A stretch of DNA of 64,000 bases from Eurosta solidaginis (Eukaryota > Arthropoda > Insecta > Diptera > Tephritidae), in assembly GCF_040869045.1 (NCBI RefSeq), contig NC_090321.1, positions 184,669,596-184,733,595 on the forward strand. Direction: 5' to 3'. Positions 11,450 to 24,699 of the stretch are shown here, one piece after another (the first letter of the stretch is position 1; every line of letters starts with the position of its first letter). The notes under the pieces are model-generated. The model had not been told where the DNA came from. It did no database searches and saw only the letters and a program-made list of their open reading frames with translations. The position numbers were made by a program, and so were the translations under genes.

Positions 11450-12530
11450 TTCTAATCCATAAACAAGTCCTGAAACCAAACCTGATTCCAAAATAACCCC
11501 GAAACGACAACGAAATCGAATTCGAAAAGGATCTCAAAATTATATCGAAAAATTCCGGGAATACTATGAGATTGTCCCGAGTTAGTCGGGAAAGTAATTC
11601 GAATATAATTTTGATATATGTCCATACGATGGCATAATGATTCCGAAAAAGTACCGACATTACTCCAAAATAGTTCCAAAATGATCGCAAAATAGTTTCG
11701 GATAAGAATTCAGAAAATATTTCTGGAATTATTCTCAAAATGGTAAGGTATCGAACATTTTTCCATTAGTCCGTAAAATATTTTTTAGTAATTCCCAAAA
11801 TTATCTCGAAATAGTATCTAAATCAGATCCAATATAGTTTTTAAACAGGCCCAAAAACAAGCCTGAAATCACAAGAAAACCGTTACGAAATTATTTCGAA
11901 AAATTTCCAAGTATTTTCGGAATGATGTCATATTGATTTCAAAACAACCCCGAAGATATTTCTAAACAAACCCGAAATGATATCTAAATAGTTTAGGAAT
12001 GATTCCGAATGAATTAGCCCATGGCAATACTGAAATTAATCACGAAACTATATTTAAATAGTTTCTGAATCCCGAAATGATCTCAAAATAATTCGCATAT
12101 AGTACCGAAATTCTTCTTAAAGATCCTTGAAGTGATTCGAAATTATATCGCGAAATATCTGATAATATTTTCTGAAAACAGTATTCAAATTACTTCGTGA
12201 TAATTCTGATATAATTTCGAGGTATTCTTGATATAATGTCATAATACTTCCAAATTAACTTCGGGATAATAATAAAATTAGTCCGAAGTAGTCCCAAAAT
12301 AATCCCGAAATCACGCCCTAAATTTTTTCAAAATATATTGTTTATACCGATATAATTTTAGATCAACTTTGCAAATAATCCTGCAATGAACTTAAGTAAT
12401 ATTTCGCGTGCAGTCCCAAAATGATACTGAAATAGTCATGAAACGATTCTTAAGTAGGCTCGAAATACTTTCAAAAAACCCGAAATTATGTCGAAACAGT
12501 ACCGAAATGTTTAGCAAATAGATTATCCTT
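11450..12530 (+). repeat. Degenerate short-period array, family S, copy 1
   Basis: About 1.1 kb made of irregular blocks like 'ttccgaaatgat', 'ctcaaaatagtt' and 'cccgaaat', recurring every 10 to 13 bases with heavy drift. The reverse-complement pattern ('ttcgggatcatttcgg') makes up 26150-26790 and 45740-46370. ORFs across it (11442-11738 and others) are repeat artefacts. Confidence 0.8.
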
Positions 12531-12534
12531 ATTC

Positions 12535-13400
12535 TAGCAAATTTAACTTGAGAAAAATGGACCAAATCGGTTAAAAATAACGCCTTCATGGCGGATCCCA
12601 ATCCTAGCGCAAAATCTGGTTACGTGGTTCGGATTTGTGTGGCCTCTAACAATAAGCATACTAAGCACAAGTATATTTTTAGACGTTTTGAATTTTGTAC
12701 ATCAAGACTATGGTATCTAAGCAAAAACCATTATAATAAAAAAACATGCGGTCACAAATATTTAAGTTGTTGTTATTATAACGCTAAACGTTCACTGCCA
12801 CTTCCACAGCAGCGTCTTCACTATAAATCCATGACATTTGACTAGCCAAGTTATCAGTGAAAGTTTTTAGATTTCTGACAAAGTCGCGCTTAAACGTCAA
12901 CTTATAAATACATATGACAAAATCATGCAAATCAAGTACCTGAGAAATAAATGTTGATGAGCATGACTTAAAAAATGAAATAAAATAAAATGGAAATGCA
13001 AAGAAGCGTAGCACTTAAGCGTTGTGACATGTTTGAAAAAAAAAAACATGGCACATGTCTAAGCGTGAAATGCATGCTAAATAGCAACCGATTTAGCAAA
13101 ATGATGAAAGTCCTCAATGCGCAGACAATCGATGAAGGAGAAGGGAAACAAAATAAACGAAAGTATCCCATACTAAATAGATATGTAGGTAGGTACTGAA
13201 AACCTAAATGAGAAATTTTTCAAGTTTAAAAAATGTCATGTTAGCGCTGGTGAGTGAAGGTTAAAACACGGTGAGTGCCATAAAAACGGGAGATTTAAAT
13301 ACAAAAAGTACTTAAGTGACTAAGTTTAGATGCTCCCTTAAGTATGCCAAGATTGAGATTTTCAACAAAAAAAAATTAATTTAATAAATTTTCAATTTTT
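12535..13400. other. Noncoding DNA, nothing recognised
   Basis: No credible coding region. The 12588-12845 and 12990-13199 frames show no domain or codon pattern that I can support. Confidence 0.4.
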
Positions 13401-13404
13401 TTGT

Positions 13405-14097
13405 TATGTCGGCCTATTGACTTGGTAAATCGCGGGTTCGAATTGAGCTCAAGGCCAAACAAGAATTATTTTATCTTATAATTGTTATGATACATTTTTT
13501 CTTAAATGAAAAAATTGCTTAAACTATAATAGAAGCTCGTTGTATAGCTCCATTTCGGAAACTGGTAAATTCCTTCAACGGCAACGTTAAGGTGCCGCTG
13601 CTAGTTATAACCATTCAGCTTTCACAGCGGTTGTTTGTTTGTCTTCATCACACAGGCCGATAAAATTTAACCAACATTTAGACCGAGAAACCAGATTAAA
13701 TATTTCCAAAGATTTATGATGTGCTGAATGAAGAAGACTTGTATTTAAAGATGCCATCCTTCAATTTTGGTGAAGGAAAATATCTGAAATGGGCTACATA
13801 ACCCCAAACATGGAAAAAAATGGTGCTTTTTGCACTTTGAGGTTAGGATATCTCGAAAACCAGAGCTAATAGTGCAATTGAGGCCACATTTCGATTCATC
13901 GCATTAAAATACTTCGAAAATATATAGTCCAGTTTCTGGGTCTGAGATGCTGTCGGCCTGTATTATTTTTACTTCTATCATGTTTCTAGCCAATTGATCA
14001 TAACAATAATAAGATGAAATAAATATTGTTATGCCTTGAGCTCGATTTGAACCCGCGATCTTAATTAATTTTCTTTAATGAGCTTTTCGGCCGATAA
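13405..14097. mobile_element. Foldback element with long diverged inverted ends
   Basis: The left end reads 'tatgtcggcc...tcgcgggttcgaattgagctcaaggc' in parts, and the right end gives the same order in reverse complement ('gccttgagctcgatttgaac', 'ccgcga', 'cggccgataa'). A short relative with both arms close together lies at 60215-60325. It has no coding capacity and a second foldback repeat (13653-13960) sits inside it. Confidence 0.6.
13653..13960. mobile_element. Foldback repeat, family R, copy 3 (nested)
   Basis: Begins CAGGCCGATAAAATTTAACC and ends TCTGAGATGCTGTCGGCCTG. The outer 70 bases form a diverged inverted repeat. It matches 5621-5911 and, reversed, 1399-1720. It lies inside the larger foldback at 13405-14097. 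No target duplication is clear. Confidence 0.6.
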
Positions 14098-14214
14098 ATA
14101 GTTCTACAGTTTTTTCTATTCTCCAATGCGTTTTGATGCCTTTTATACAATGTCATCAGTAAGTCTGATCACAGTTGACTAATTTAATGTTCATAAATAT
14201 TATAGTGAATATTA

Positions 14215-14718
14215 GCAGTTTTGGTAACTCACTGTGCTGCTAGTAAATAAATGTACAACAACAGCAAAGCAAGCATCCACACATACATGTAAACAGCAAA
14301 GCTAAGAGCGAAGAAGAGAGAGAAAGTGTTACACATATATGTAATCAGCTAAGAGCGAAGATGACATTATAACGCATATATCTTAATATAGCTAAACAAC
14401 CAACTTTGTGATACAGAAACAAGCAAAATATAAGCAACTATTCAAGAAGGCTTTTCGTGAAGTACAGACACGAAATTCGGAACGAGAAAAGTATAAGCAA
14501 CTAGTCTAGGGGGTCTTTCGTGAAAGTCGTAAACCCTAGGAGAAATAGGCAGATGAGAACATAAAAGCAGCGCAAGCTAAGGAATAGTCATTCAGTTGAT
14601 TTTAAAACGGCATTAGTTGTAAAGCACTACTACCATAGTAGTGTCGTAAATAAAGAATGTTTTGGTTATACTGAATATTGAAACTATTCATTCCACAGTT
14701 CAGCGATTCGAACTATAA
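14215..14718 (+). repeat. Solo-LTR-like repeat, copy 1
   Basis: The segment contains a TATA-like 'gaacataaaagcagcgc', a polyadenylation-type 'taaataaagaatg' and ends in 'gaactataaca', the order expected for U3-R-U5 of an LTR. A diverged relative spans 35500-36560 (shared blocks 'agctaagagcg', 'aagcaactattcaaga', 'ttgattttaaaacg'). I could not define the exact ends or a target duplication, so the LTR call is tentative. Confidence 0.5.
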
Positions 14719-14729
14719 CAGAATGTGCA

Positions 14730-16040
14730 AAATAATCAAGAATTTCCGAAAATTCATTACAGTATGTTGACTTTCTTAATATTAAGTCGCTTTTATGTTT
14801 ATCCGCAGGTTTCCCTAAACAATTCTGAATTCTTGCAATCAATTTCTAGCTAACTTTCCGTGGGCCAGAGTCTTGAAACTTCGAATGTACTTCAGAACTT
14901 AGTGACAATGTAACATGAGGGAAAAAGGTATAGGTTTCGCATGGATCGTAATATTTAAAAATCTTGTTCTTATTTCAGAATTTTGAGCAGAGGCTTAGGT
15001 ATTTTCTCGATAATCTAAGGATCTGCAACTTTGAGTAAAGCCAAGTACAACAACTCGCATATAAAACCATTCTAGGTGATATAAATTTCGAGATATTTGA
15101 AAATCTTTTGAATTAGAGACTTGAAACTTAAAATGTGGTTCCGGTTTTTTTTAAATCTTACGAAAAAGATGGAAACTTGCCATAAATTTTGAGAAGTTTC
15201 CGCAAGGGCTTCAAACTCATTACATCATACATAGTTTAGAGCCCGGTGACAATTCATTAAACAATGATACTTCGATAGATTGGATGCGGGTCGATACATT
15301 TGAAAATTTAGTACGAAAATGGAAAAATATTGCTAGGAGATATTAAGGTGACTTTCCATTGAGCTAGAAACTTCAAACCTCTCGCCGAATTTTCCCAAAT
15401 TTTGGTTAAAGTTTTCCACCTCAACTTATACAAGTTGTGTTGTATATTGACATCATTTTTTTGTAAGAAAAATTGCAAAAATTATTTTATTGAAACAAAA
15501 CTTTTTAAACGGTTTTATTTAGCTTTATTTGACAAGCCAGCCAGCTGGCTGACCGGCACGAATTTTGTAATTTAAATTTAAGTACCTTCCCAATAATTTA
15601 CAAGCTTGAAACTTGGAATATAGTTCAGAACCCAATGACAATTCAATAATAAGAAAAAACTCTTATAGGTGGCGTATGGATCGAAATATTTCAAAAAATC
15701 GTATTTGTTGTCCGATTTGGTTCATGTCTCGAACACGTCATACAAACATGAATAGAAAGCGACTATGAATAAAATCGCTGCTAGGTGGTGCAAGGATCGA
15801 GATATTCAAAAAAATCTTTTTTGTGTTCCGATTTGGTCCATATTTGGAACACATAATATATACCTGAATAGAAGGCGACCAATTATGTTCGATTTGGTTC
15901 ATATTTGGAACAAATATTACATACAGTCCGGTAGAAGGGACATCAAATATTTCGGAGGGACAAGCATACGTGGCGCAGAGTCGAGTAAAGTCTTTGGAAG
16001 GAAATGTGAGGCGTAGCATAATTGGATTAAGGTTCAGTTG
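14730..16040. repeat. Dispersed repeat zone with internal partial tandem units
   Basis: A block containing 'ccgatttggttcatatttgg' recurs in diverged form near 15713, 15828 and 15888, each with 'aacac/aac...' and 'gaatagaa.gcgac' after it. The upstream part repeats 'ggatcgaaatatttaaaa' phrases. It looks like a noncoding repeat family; no transposase is seen. The two opposed ORFs at 15738-16019 are artefacts of these units. Confidence 0.5.
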
Positions 16041-19000
16041 ATCTTACTTACGACTATCAATAGACATTTGATGCGTCAAACGCTTTTATTTAATTGTCTA
16101 ATCAACGCCTTACCTTATTATTTTCTAGCTTTTAGTATTATTATTACTTCATATAAGTATTGTTTTCAATAAAACCGTTTAACTTAATTTTTTTTTTTTT
16201 TTTTATTTATTTTATTTCAATTTACAAAAATTGCCTGCATACTAGCTTTAGTGGTTAACTGTTTTATTTTTTACACCGTGAAGATCACGTATACATATTA
16301 CGTGATTTGGGGAAATGTCTATATTGTAGTTCTAATCAAAAAAGAAAAAAATCCATGAATTTTGAAGCTAAAGTTCCATTAGACTAGTGCTATATATAAA
16401 AACAACTATATAACGGAACGCCCCGCACAAAACTTTTAAATTCTGCAACAACATAACAATCCCTCTATCTACGGAAAATGGCGAAAAGAAAAATTTTAAG
16501 CGAATATGATAACAAACAAAAATTTAAAAAAAATAAATATATTTTGAATGCAGCAAATAACGGTTTTGCAACAAATTAACACTACTAACATGATGTGTGC
16601 TAGTAGTGTATATTGTCATGTTTCTCTTTCTCTCGCATTTTCTTTCTCTCTCTTTTCTTCACAATCATTTGTCACCTTCACATATTGCAATGTAATTTTA
16701 TTGTTGCTTCTTGTTTGCCTGCCGGTTGTTAAGCTTTTATTGCTTTGAATGCATTTCTGGATATCGCACATTGGCGGCAAATATCGTTTGTGCCACAAAT
16801 GTGCGTTTATATATGTATGTGCATAAATATGTGCAGGTGTGCATGGATGTGTGTATATGTGCGTAATGGAATATTTGTGTCGCTATAGTTGCCGGTTGCA
16901 GTTCTGGTTCTTCAGACAAGTTTAATAGTCAATTGTGAATTTCTACCGGTTAGTTGTAAATACATTACTACTTCTTTGTAAATTTGTTGTTATTGTTTCA
17001 TATGCCATTTTAAATGGCAACTGCAACAACATATAGCCAGCCGCTCCACCTATTTGGGTCACTGTTACAATTATATTTCACGCACAAGCATTTAAAACTT
17101 GGACTAATGGGGGCCAAGTTCGTAAACAAAATACCAGACAAACGGCTTCAATCTGCTACAACAACAGCTTCAGGAACGTTATGTGACATTTGTTGTATAT
17201 ATATTTATTGAATGGTTTTTAAATTTATTTTCTTTTAAATGAGTATACGTGTTTTCAACTGCAAATTTTCGCAGAAATATTATATTTAGAGGCTCTGAGG
17301 TAACTTACACCACGCTCACATTGGTGTAATTAATATCGTTTAAACTTAAATAAACTTGAAATTAATTTCAGACTCTAAACCTATTGAGGCTAGAATAATT
17401 AGATAAACATTTATGTGTTTTTGACAGGATTTCAAGTTGATTTTTATTTTCTGAGAGGCTGTTTAGTGACAGAAATTTATTCGAATAGTTTGCATAACAA
17501 CTACCGAAGAGGGAGTTCGTATCGAAAACCTTTTTTAAGACATTTGCTAGAAACTAAACTACTGTTTATTCAAATTATATGCTAATTTACTACCTTTATA
17601 ACAAGCTATAACTGAAACTCTCTCAAAAGCAATTTCTGCCTGATCGCCAACTTTAAGTTGAGCAAATGGTTCATCAATGTATTTCTCGGGGAGTGATCTG
17701 CATTGACGAGATAGTTAAAACATGGATTGAGCAATGGAAAGAAAAAGACATGATTTAAAGCAAACTTTTAGAGTTATATCAGCTCGAGCCCCCATAACCG
17801 AAGATTGTTCTACCTAATAGAACATCTTTCAGGTGATTGAGAAGGTGCCAATATCTACACCAATAATAAGATATTGCAATGGATTATGAGCTATATCCAA
17901 GCCCTTACCTTTATTACGTTCAAATTTCTTACTTCCGCGTTGCTGGAGGAGACCAGGGTAGCGGGCTAGAACAACATCCTAGAAATGAACTGGGTATAAA
18001 GCTACATAATATGTACGTTTCTCGTATTGGGAACTCTTATTTGCATTATTTGCAATAGCAAAAACCTAGGCTTTAAGGACGAAAACATTTTGCTTTATCA
18101 TCAGCACATTGCTGGGTCCTGCTCGGGCGCCCTAAAATAACTGCAACTACTTTTTCTATAAGTAAATCAACCTTAAAAGTTAGTAGATTGTAAAGACGAC
18201 CTAACCATTTAGAACTTCTTCTTGCAACAGACTAACCATGGTGTTTTTCATAAAACGCATTTCCGACAGATCATTTTTTCTTAGTTATTTTGTATTTGCA
18301 CTTGAAAGATAAATGGGTCATACGAGGCCTTTGTCCTACTTGCAAGAAATTTGGAAGCGTTACAAGTTTGGAGTCCTAGAAAATATTTCTCCCTGTATAA
18401 AGCTTAAAAGTTCGTACTATAAGCTCAAATTTCCATCGTTAGTACTTGCACAGTTTTTTTTACTCCAAAACTGCATATGCCGAGTGAAACTTTGGCAACA
18501 TGTTGCATCAACACAGCAACAACCTAGTGCCTTCGTGCAAAACGTAAACGTGGTGAAAAGCGAAATGATGGAGCTTCCAAGTGTTAAAGACCAATGTTTC
18601 TTAGGAGCTAAAGCTCATATACTTAAGAATTCTACACACATGTTTGAATGAGATCTCGGAACACTTTAACCTATGAATGTACATTAAAAGTAAATTAAAT
18701 GACCAGCTTGTCAGAAAAAGTTAATTAGAAAAATATATATGTGCGATGTCAAATTTAAGTTGAATAACATGGCAACTTTGTTGTAAAACTGTAGGCATGC
18801 ATTTTCATGGAAAGTTAAATTTTTGTCTTCTATATTGGCTTTATTAAAAAAATATATAATTTTCAAGCAAAAGTAATAATCAACTTAAATTTGCAGAAAT
18901 TATTTCATGTATGCATTTTTTTCTAACGCACTTCAAGTTTGTTTCTTAAGTCTTTCGTTTTTCCTATACCAACAAAAAGCAGGCGCCCATGTCCGGTATT

Positions 19001-19597
19001 TACCACTGCATGTACATATTTTGCACTGGTCATTGCATTCGAATTGCCAACTAGTGCATGCAATTAATTTCTTGTTGCATGCAACAATTTTCAATGCATT
19101 ATTATTTTCTACAAAGTTCATTGTAATTTCGACGATTTGGCGCGCCATTCAATTTCATATATATAAACCAAGTATTTTCTCGTATGTCGCGTTGTAAGCG
19201 CTATGCGGTAGACTTATTCACGATAACTTAAATTTAATTTGTTAATTTTGTAGCCCAGTAACCGCATTCTCTCATATATGCATTGAGTACAACAAAAGTT
19301 TCCTATTAATTTAATCACGAATAAAAGTTTTCGGTCAATGGCTGATAAAATCTTTATAATTCGTAAGTGGCAGGTGTAAAATTACCGCTGATTGAAATAA
19401 ATTTTAAAGGATTCATATTTGTTTTGTTGCTTTAAAGCACTTTGTTAAGGCAACATATAAAATGAATTGGTTCTGCAGCTATGAACCGGATGCCAATTGG
19501 GTTATTCGAATGATTGCATTTGCTTCGTAAATGATGATCGCATGCCAGATTCTTCGTTGAACGTTGCTTTTAATTTCTCATGAATTTTTTTAAATAT
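16041..19597. other. Noncoding DNA, no gene recognised
   Basis: No ORF with a supported product. A GT-rich alternating stretch lies at 16800-16870. The 18313-18651 frame (112 codons) has no motif I know and no flanking signals, so I leave it uncalled. Confidence 0.4.
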
Positions 19598-19607
19598 CTT
19601 CGGCGAA
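19598..19607. repeat. Left target site duplication of LINE (10 bp)
   Basis: CTTCGGCGAA, repeated exactly at 25592-25601 at the 3' end of the LINE. Confidence 0.75.
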
Positions 19608-20420
19608 GTGAGCGAAGTAGAAAAGGACCTCAAACGCCTAAGAGAAAAAAGACAGGAGGAGCTAGCCGACATACCACGAAGGTATTAGAAGAGGCCCAAG
19701 AGCCAAATGGTGCTGCGAGTTGCACAGAGGTACACCCGGCACAACAGTAACGAGAGGCGGAAGTATGCCTCAAAAACTCTAAACCAAAAGGGCAAGGGAG
19801 GACGACCACGTCACGGCGAAGGTGGCGGAGGGGGACAAACAGCCTAATAGTGCTGCGAGTCCTACAGATAAACCTCCAACCCACACAGTAAAGTGGCGTC
19901 GAGCGAACTCCTCCTAACCCTTGAGGAGGGTTCGTTTGGCATGGCGCTAATCCAGGAGCCGTGGCTCTCATCGAGAGGAAAGGTTTGTGGACTTAACGCG
20001 CGCAGATTTGGCGTTTACTACGCGCAAACGTACGGACGGGTACGAGCTGTAGTAATGGTAAGGCAACAGTTGCATTCATATATGTTGCCTAATTACACTA
20101 CTTAGGACTTCGTAGTGGTGGCCGTTGAGCAAAGGAATAATCAGGCATTTATCCTGGCATCCTGCTACATGGCCCATGCTGCGGAGGTTCCACCGATGGA
20201 GTGCAAAAGGCTAGTACAGGAGGAAGGGCGCAAAGGGCGGTTGGTCATAGGCTCAGATGCAAATGCACAACACAATGCATGGGGAGGAGCAGATACGAAC
20301 GAGAGAGGCGAAGATGTATTTTGTTACATCCTGCAAACCAATTTGCAGATAGCCAACAGGGAAAATGTCCCTACATACATGGGTCCAACATCCAGCAATG
20401 TTTTGGATATTACATTGAGC
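19608..20420 (+). pseudogene. First, truncated LINE copy: ORF1 end and endonuclease start
   Basis: The ORF1 tail parallels 21985-22140 of the second copy. The endonuclease part reads MALIQEPWLSSRGKVCGLN then, after a stop at 20103, FVVVAVEQRNNQAFILASCY and VIGSDANAQHNAWGG, the AP-endonuclease motif with Asp-Ala-Asn and His. It ends with SSNVLDITLS. Downstream sequence is no longer endonuclease. Confidence 0.8.
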
Positions 20421-20798
20421 TACCACTCACTATGGTAGGCACCTTGTCGTTGGTGTGAGGGCTTATCCGAACTCCATAGCGCCCGACTATGACGCGGAGC
20501 TGTTTAGGACTGACATCTACGCCGTTTCGCCTCATATGAGGGTGGCGGGATGTCGGTGACCAATAACTGCTTACCCCCTAATCCAGGGTGTTATGCGGAC
20601 CGTGCCTATTGGACGATTTGCAGCCAGGGGATAAATTCGGCTGTATTCTAACGGAGCCTTCCCGATATCGGGCCACCTCGGGAAGTATTGATGGCCTTAC
20701 TACAGTAAGGGGCCCTGCTGTGGCGAACGGTTCTTTCCCCGTATATAATACTGGACCGCTGAGCCCGCCTTGTGGGGCAGGTGGTCGTACGACCAAGA

Positions 20799-22140
20799 TG
20801 AATGACTCTTTACCTGATTGTAATAAGGACGATGATAAGGAGAGGACTGAGTCGCAAAACAAGAACGACAAATACGCATTAAGCGATGCGTTGGACTCGG
20901 GGAGCGAGAGTAGTGCTGATTCAATGAAATCCGTGTTGGAGAAGCACATAAATGAAAACGGAGTAGAAGAGTGGAGAAGGGTACGGAGCAGAGAAAGTAA
21001 AAGAATTCTCTCGCAGTACCGTGCAACACTTAGTACAACGCTTGGGAGCATTGGTCGACCCTACAGAAGTGTAAATCGAGCGCTTGGAATGGGCCCATGA
21101 GGCGATAGAAGTAGGTTGAAGGCAGTTCAAAAGGTTTGCAGGCAGGTCAGTCGCATAGACAAGACAAGTAGGCCCAAAGCTGTAAGACAGATGGGCACCA
21201 ATAGCGAGGTAGCAACTACCTCCAAAGCTGCGAGTCAGAGGGAAGTTCCAACTACGGAAGTAGTAGATAAGCCAAAGGGAGATAACGCTGAGACTCCGGC
21301 TTTCTCGGAGGTGCTAAAGGGAGTTAACGCTAAGACTCCGGCTTTCTCGGAGGTGCCAAAGGGATATAACACTAAGACTCGGCTTTTCCCGAGAAGATGA
21401 GTGATGTGGCAAAGTAGTCACTGACTGTGGGGCTGGTTGATCGTAACAATCCTTTCGAACAAATAACTACTGAAAGGTGGAGATCTGTGGAAAGGGAGCT
21501 TCTTAGCTTAATGCTTAAGATGATGGGGGAACAACCAAGTAAGCCTCTTCCAACCTTTGTTTCGGGGCGATGGTATAATGGTGTGAAGATGATAGCGTGC
21601 GACAACATCGCGCGCTTGCGGCGGATGGAGGAAGTGGTTCCAAACCTCCAAAGGCAAGGCACGAACGCGCGGTTTGAGGTGGTGAATAAAGCGAAAATCC
21701 TCACGGTACCAAAAGTTAAGGTATGGATACCATGCGTGATGAAGTCAGAGGATATACTGCGACTTCTGCAGAATCAAAATCCGAACATACCGACACAGGA
21801 TTGGAAGGTACTTACTGTATATCGACCTACCGAGGAAGGTCAGTTCTACATCTTCCAAATAAATAAGCAGGCGGAGGATATTTTGTACACGCAGCTTGGC
21901 AAAATGTCCTTTGGCACTGGCAAAATTTACATGCGACTCATGAAAAGAAGTCCCGAGGATAAAAATCCTAACACGCTAAAGTTGGGCGAAGTTGAAAAGG
22001 ACCTCAAAATCCTAAGGGAAAAAAGACAGGTGGAGGTCCCCGACGTCACCACGAAGGTGTTAGAAGAGGACCAACCGCCAAATAGTGCTGTGACTCGCAC
22101 AGAGGAATACCCGGCACAACAGTTACGAGAGGCCTCGTAG
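20799..22140 (+). pseudogene. LINE ORF1 (gag-like), three broken frames
   Basis: The frame starts at MNDSLPDCNKDDD and shifts or stops near 21100 and 21400. The second part contains three near-identical units of 16 to 17 residues (…ETPAFSEVLKG…) at 21280-21385. The last part (21427-22140) has MKSEDILRLLQNQNPNIPTQ and VLTVYRPTEEGQFYIFQIN, similar to the RNA-binding-type ORF1 domain common in insect LINEs (DUF4780-like). No CCHC knuckles are visible. Function in RNA packaging is inferred from position. Confidence 0.75.
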
Positions 22141-22145
22141 CGTTG

Positions 22146-22620
22146 ATCCAGCGCTGATCCAGGAGCCGTGGCTCTCATCGGGAGGAAAGGTTTCTGAACT
22201 TAGCGCGCGCGAATTTGGCGTTTACTACACGCAAACGGAATGACGGGTGCGAGCTGTAGTAATGGTAAGGGAATAGCTGCATTCATATATGCTGCCTAAT
22301 TACACTACTGAGGATTTCGTAGTGGTGGCCGTTGAGCAAAAAAATAAGCAGGCATTTATCCTGGCGCCCTGCTACATGGCCTATGCGGCGGAGGTTCCAC
22401 CGATGGAGTGCAAAAAGCTAGTACAGAAGGAAGGGCCCAAAGGGCGGTTGGTCATAAGCGCGGATGCAAATGTGCACCACAATGCGTGATGAGGAGCAGA
22501 TACGAACGAGAGGGGCGAATCTCTATTTTGTTACATCCTGCAAACTAATTTTCAGATAGCCAACAGGGGAAGCCACCCTACATCCAGCAAATGTTTTGGA
22601 TATTACATTGAGCTCCGAAC
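22146..22620 (+). pseudogene. LINE ORF2 endonuclease, second copy
   Basis: A diverged duplicate of 19900-20415 at DNA level. The open part 22289-22489 reads FVVVAVEQKNKQAFILAPCY and ends near ISADANVHHNA, where the conserved Asp and His can still be seen before a stop. Several frame breaks follow. Confidence 0.75.
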
Positions 22621-24330
22621 ATGATATATCAAGGTATGATTGCCTGGTTTTTGATATACCATCCTTCCCCGACCATACGTATATCAGCTTCAGCATCCCC
22701 CTAAAGAGGTTAGAGAAGGGAAGAAGCTTTAGAAAACCTAGGTCAGCGAACTGGACTAAATTTCAGAAACAGGTAGAAACAAAACTAGGCCAACCTAAAG
22801 AGGTTGCCAATGTGGAGGAGCTGGAGGAGTCTAATGAATTCCTAACAAGGACGCTTATGACTGCGTGTAACAAAGGTTGCCCTCTAAGAAGATTCAGAGG
22901 AAACTCAAAGCCGCCGTGGTGGAGCAATGAGCTGTGTCTTCTAAGAAGACAGGTACAAGAAATGTTTAAGCTAGAAAGGACGGAAAGCGAAGCGTGTCGG
23001 GACGAGTACAGGGATCTACTGAGGAATTACAAGCGTGAAATTTTCAGGGCGAAGAGAATCTCATGGAAAAGTTTCTGTACGGACATAGAGTGCTCCAGCG
23101 AAACAGCACGGTTGAAAAAAGTCCTAGCAAGGGGAAGCATAGTCCAGGGACTAATAAAGAAAGAGAACGGGGAATGGTCACGTAATAGTGAGGAATCCCT
23201 TGAGGTGCTACTCGATACACATTTCCCATCGGGAGATGGTTTAGAAGAGCTAGCAGGCAGCACTCACACTTCGATCACGGAGCTAGTAGTGCCGGGCTTG
23301 GTGACCGATACCAAGATCGAGTGGGAAGTGAAGACGTTTCCTAAGTTTAAATCGCCGGGCCCAGGTGGTACATTCCCGGCCATGCTACAAGTTTCAAGTT
23401 GAGCGGTCGTGGAATGGCTTAAAATAATATTCGATGGGTGCATAAGACTCAATCATGTACCCCACTCATGGAGAACTGCTCGTGTAGCTTTCTTACCAAA
23501 GGCGAGAAAGATCTGTCACGTTTATCCCAAAGACTATAGACCCATTATCTTAACATCATTTCTGCTCAAAACCTTTGAGAGGCTGATAGATGTGTACATA
23601 AAGTCCAACGTGGATGAAAAGCTCCTCTCCACAACACAGCATGCGTACACCAAAGGCAAGTTGGTAGACGCCGTATTGCAAAGAGTGGTAATAAGCATAG
23701 AGAAAGCCCTGGAATATAAGGAATATGCTCTAGGAGTCTCCATAGACGTTGCCGGGGCTTTCAATAATGTTTCTAAATGGGCGATTATGGATGGTCTTAA
23801 TTACATTAAAGTCCATCCAGCCTTAACCAGATGGATCGGCTGCATGTTAAATTGCAGGAAGATTACATCACAATGCGGATTGTACGAGGCCACTTAATCA
23901 GTGGACAGGGGCGCGCCGCAGGGTGTGGTACTATCACTTCTGCTGTGGACGTTGGTCATCAACCAACTGCTCAGGCGATTCCATGAGGGATCCGTAAGAC
24001 TTACGGCTTACGCAGATGGCGTGGCAATTGTCATAATGGAAAGTGCTTTCCAACGATCAGCTCTTTGATGGTTCGGGCGCTTCGGGATATTCATACCTGA
24101 GCACCAAATATTGGGTTGAAAGTCAACGCGGAGAAGACGGATATGGTCTTAATTACAAAAAGGTACAAGGTCTTAAATTGGACCAGACCTAAGTTAGGAG
24201 GAGTGACCCTACAGGAGAAACCTTACACAAAATATCTAGAAATCATTCCAGACAGTAAGCTGTCATGGAAGCTCAACTTGGAGGAGGGCGTGAATAAGCT
24301 TCAACGACACTTTACGCATTTAAAATAATG
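22596..24330 (+). pseudogene. LINE ORF2 reverse transcriptase
   Basis: Two frames in the same phase (22596-23402 and 23409-23897) are split by an in-frame TGA. They hold FPKFKSPGPGG, SWRTARVAFLPKARK, YPKDYRPIILTSFLLKTFER, STTQHAYTKGK and GVSIDVAGAFNN, the ordered RT motifs. After another stop the frame gives GAPQGV and LTAYADGVAIV. The catalytic YADD box reads YADG, so a catalytic Asp is lost. A frameshift then leads to the thumb region (24116-24328). Confidence 0.85.
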
Positions 24331-24699
24331 CTGGGGTGTACGTGGGGCTTTTCGTACTCTCTCTCATTGGGTTTTTACAGCAATTGTAAGCCCTATTATA
24401 TACTATGGAGTTCTTGCTTGGTGGAAAGCCATACAAAAAACTACCTACCTCAAAAAATTAGAGGGGGTATGCAGACTATCAATGCTTAGCATTACGGGTG
24501 CCTTGAAAACAACCGCGACGGCTGCACTTTGTGCCATTCTACACATTTCGCCTATAGACCTGGTAGCAAAGAACATAGCGTTAACAACTTTTCCTCGCGG
24601 CAGCCTGAGCACCGACCATACGGCCGTAGTAGTATAGCGTCATCACAAGACGAACAGACTACCTGATTCCCTATCTGCGCTTCGAGGGCGATCTTAAGG

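Noticed and set aside
18313..18651. 112-codon ORF as a host gene
   Set aside because: No domain, no signal peptide, no splice or promoter context, AT-rich codons like the flanking noncoding DNA.
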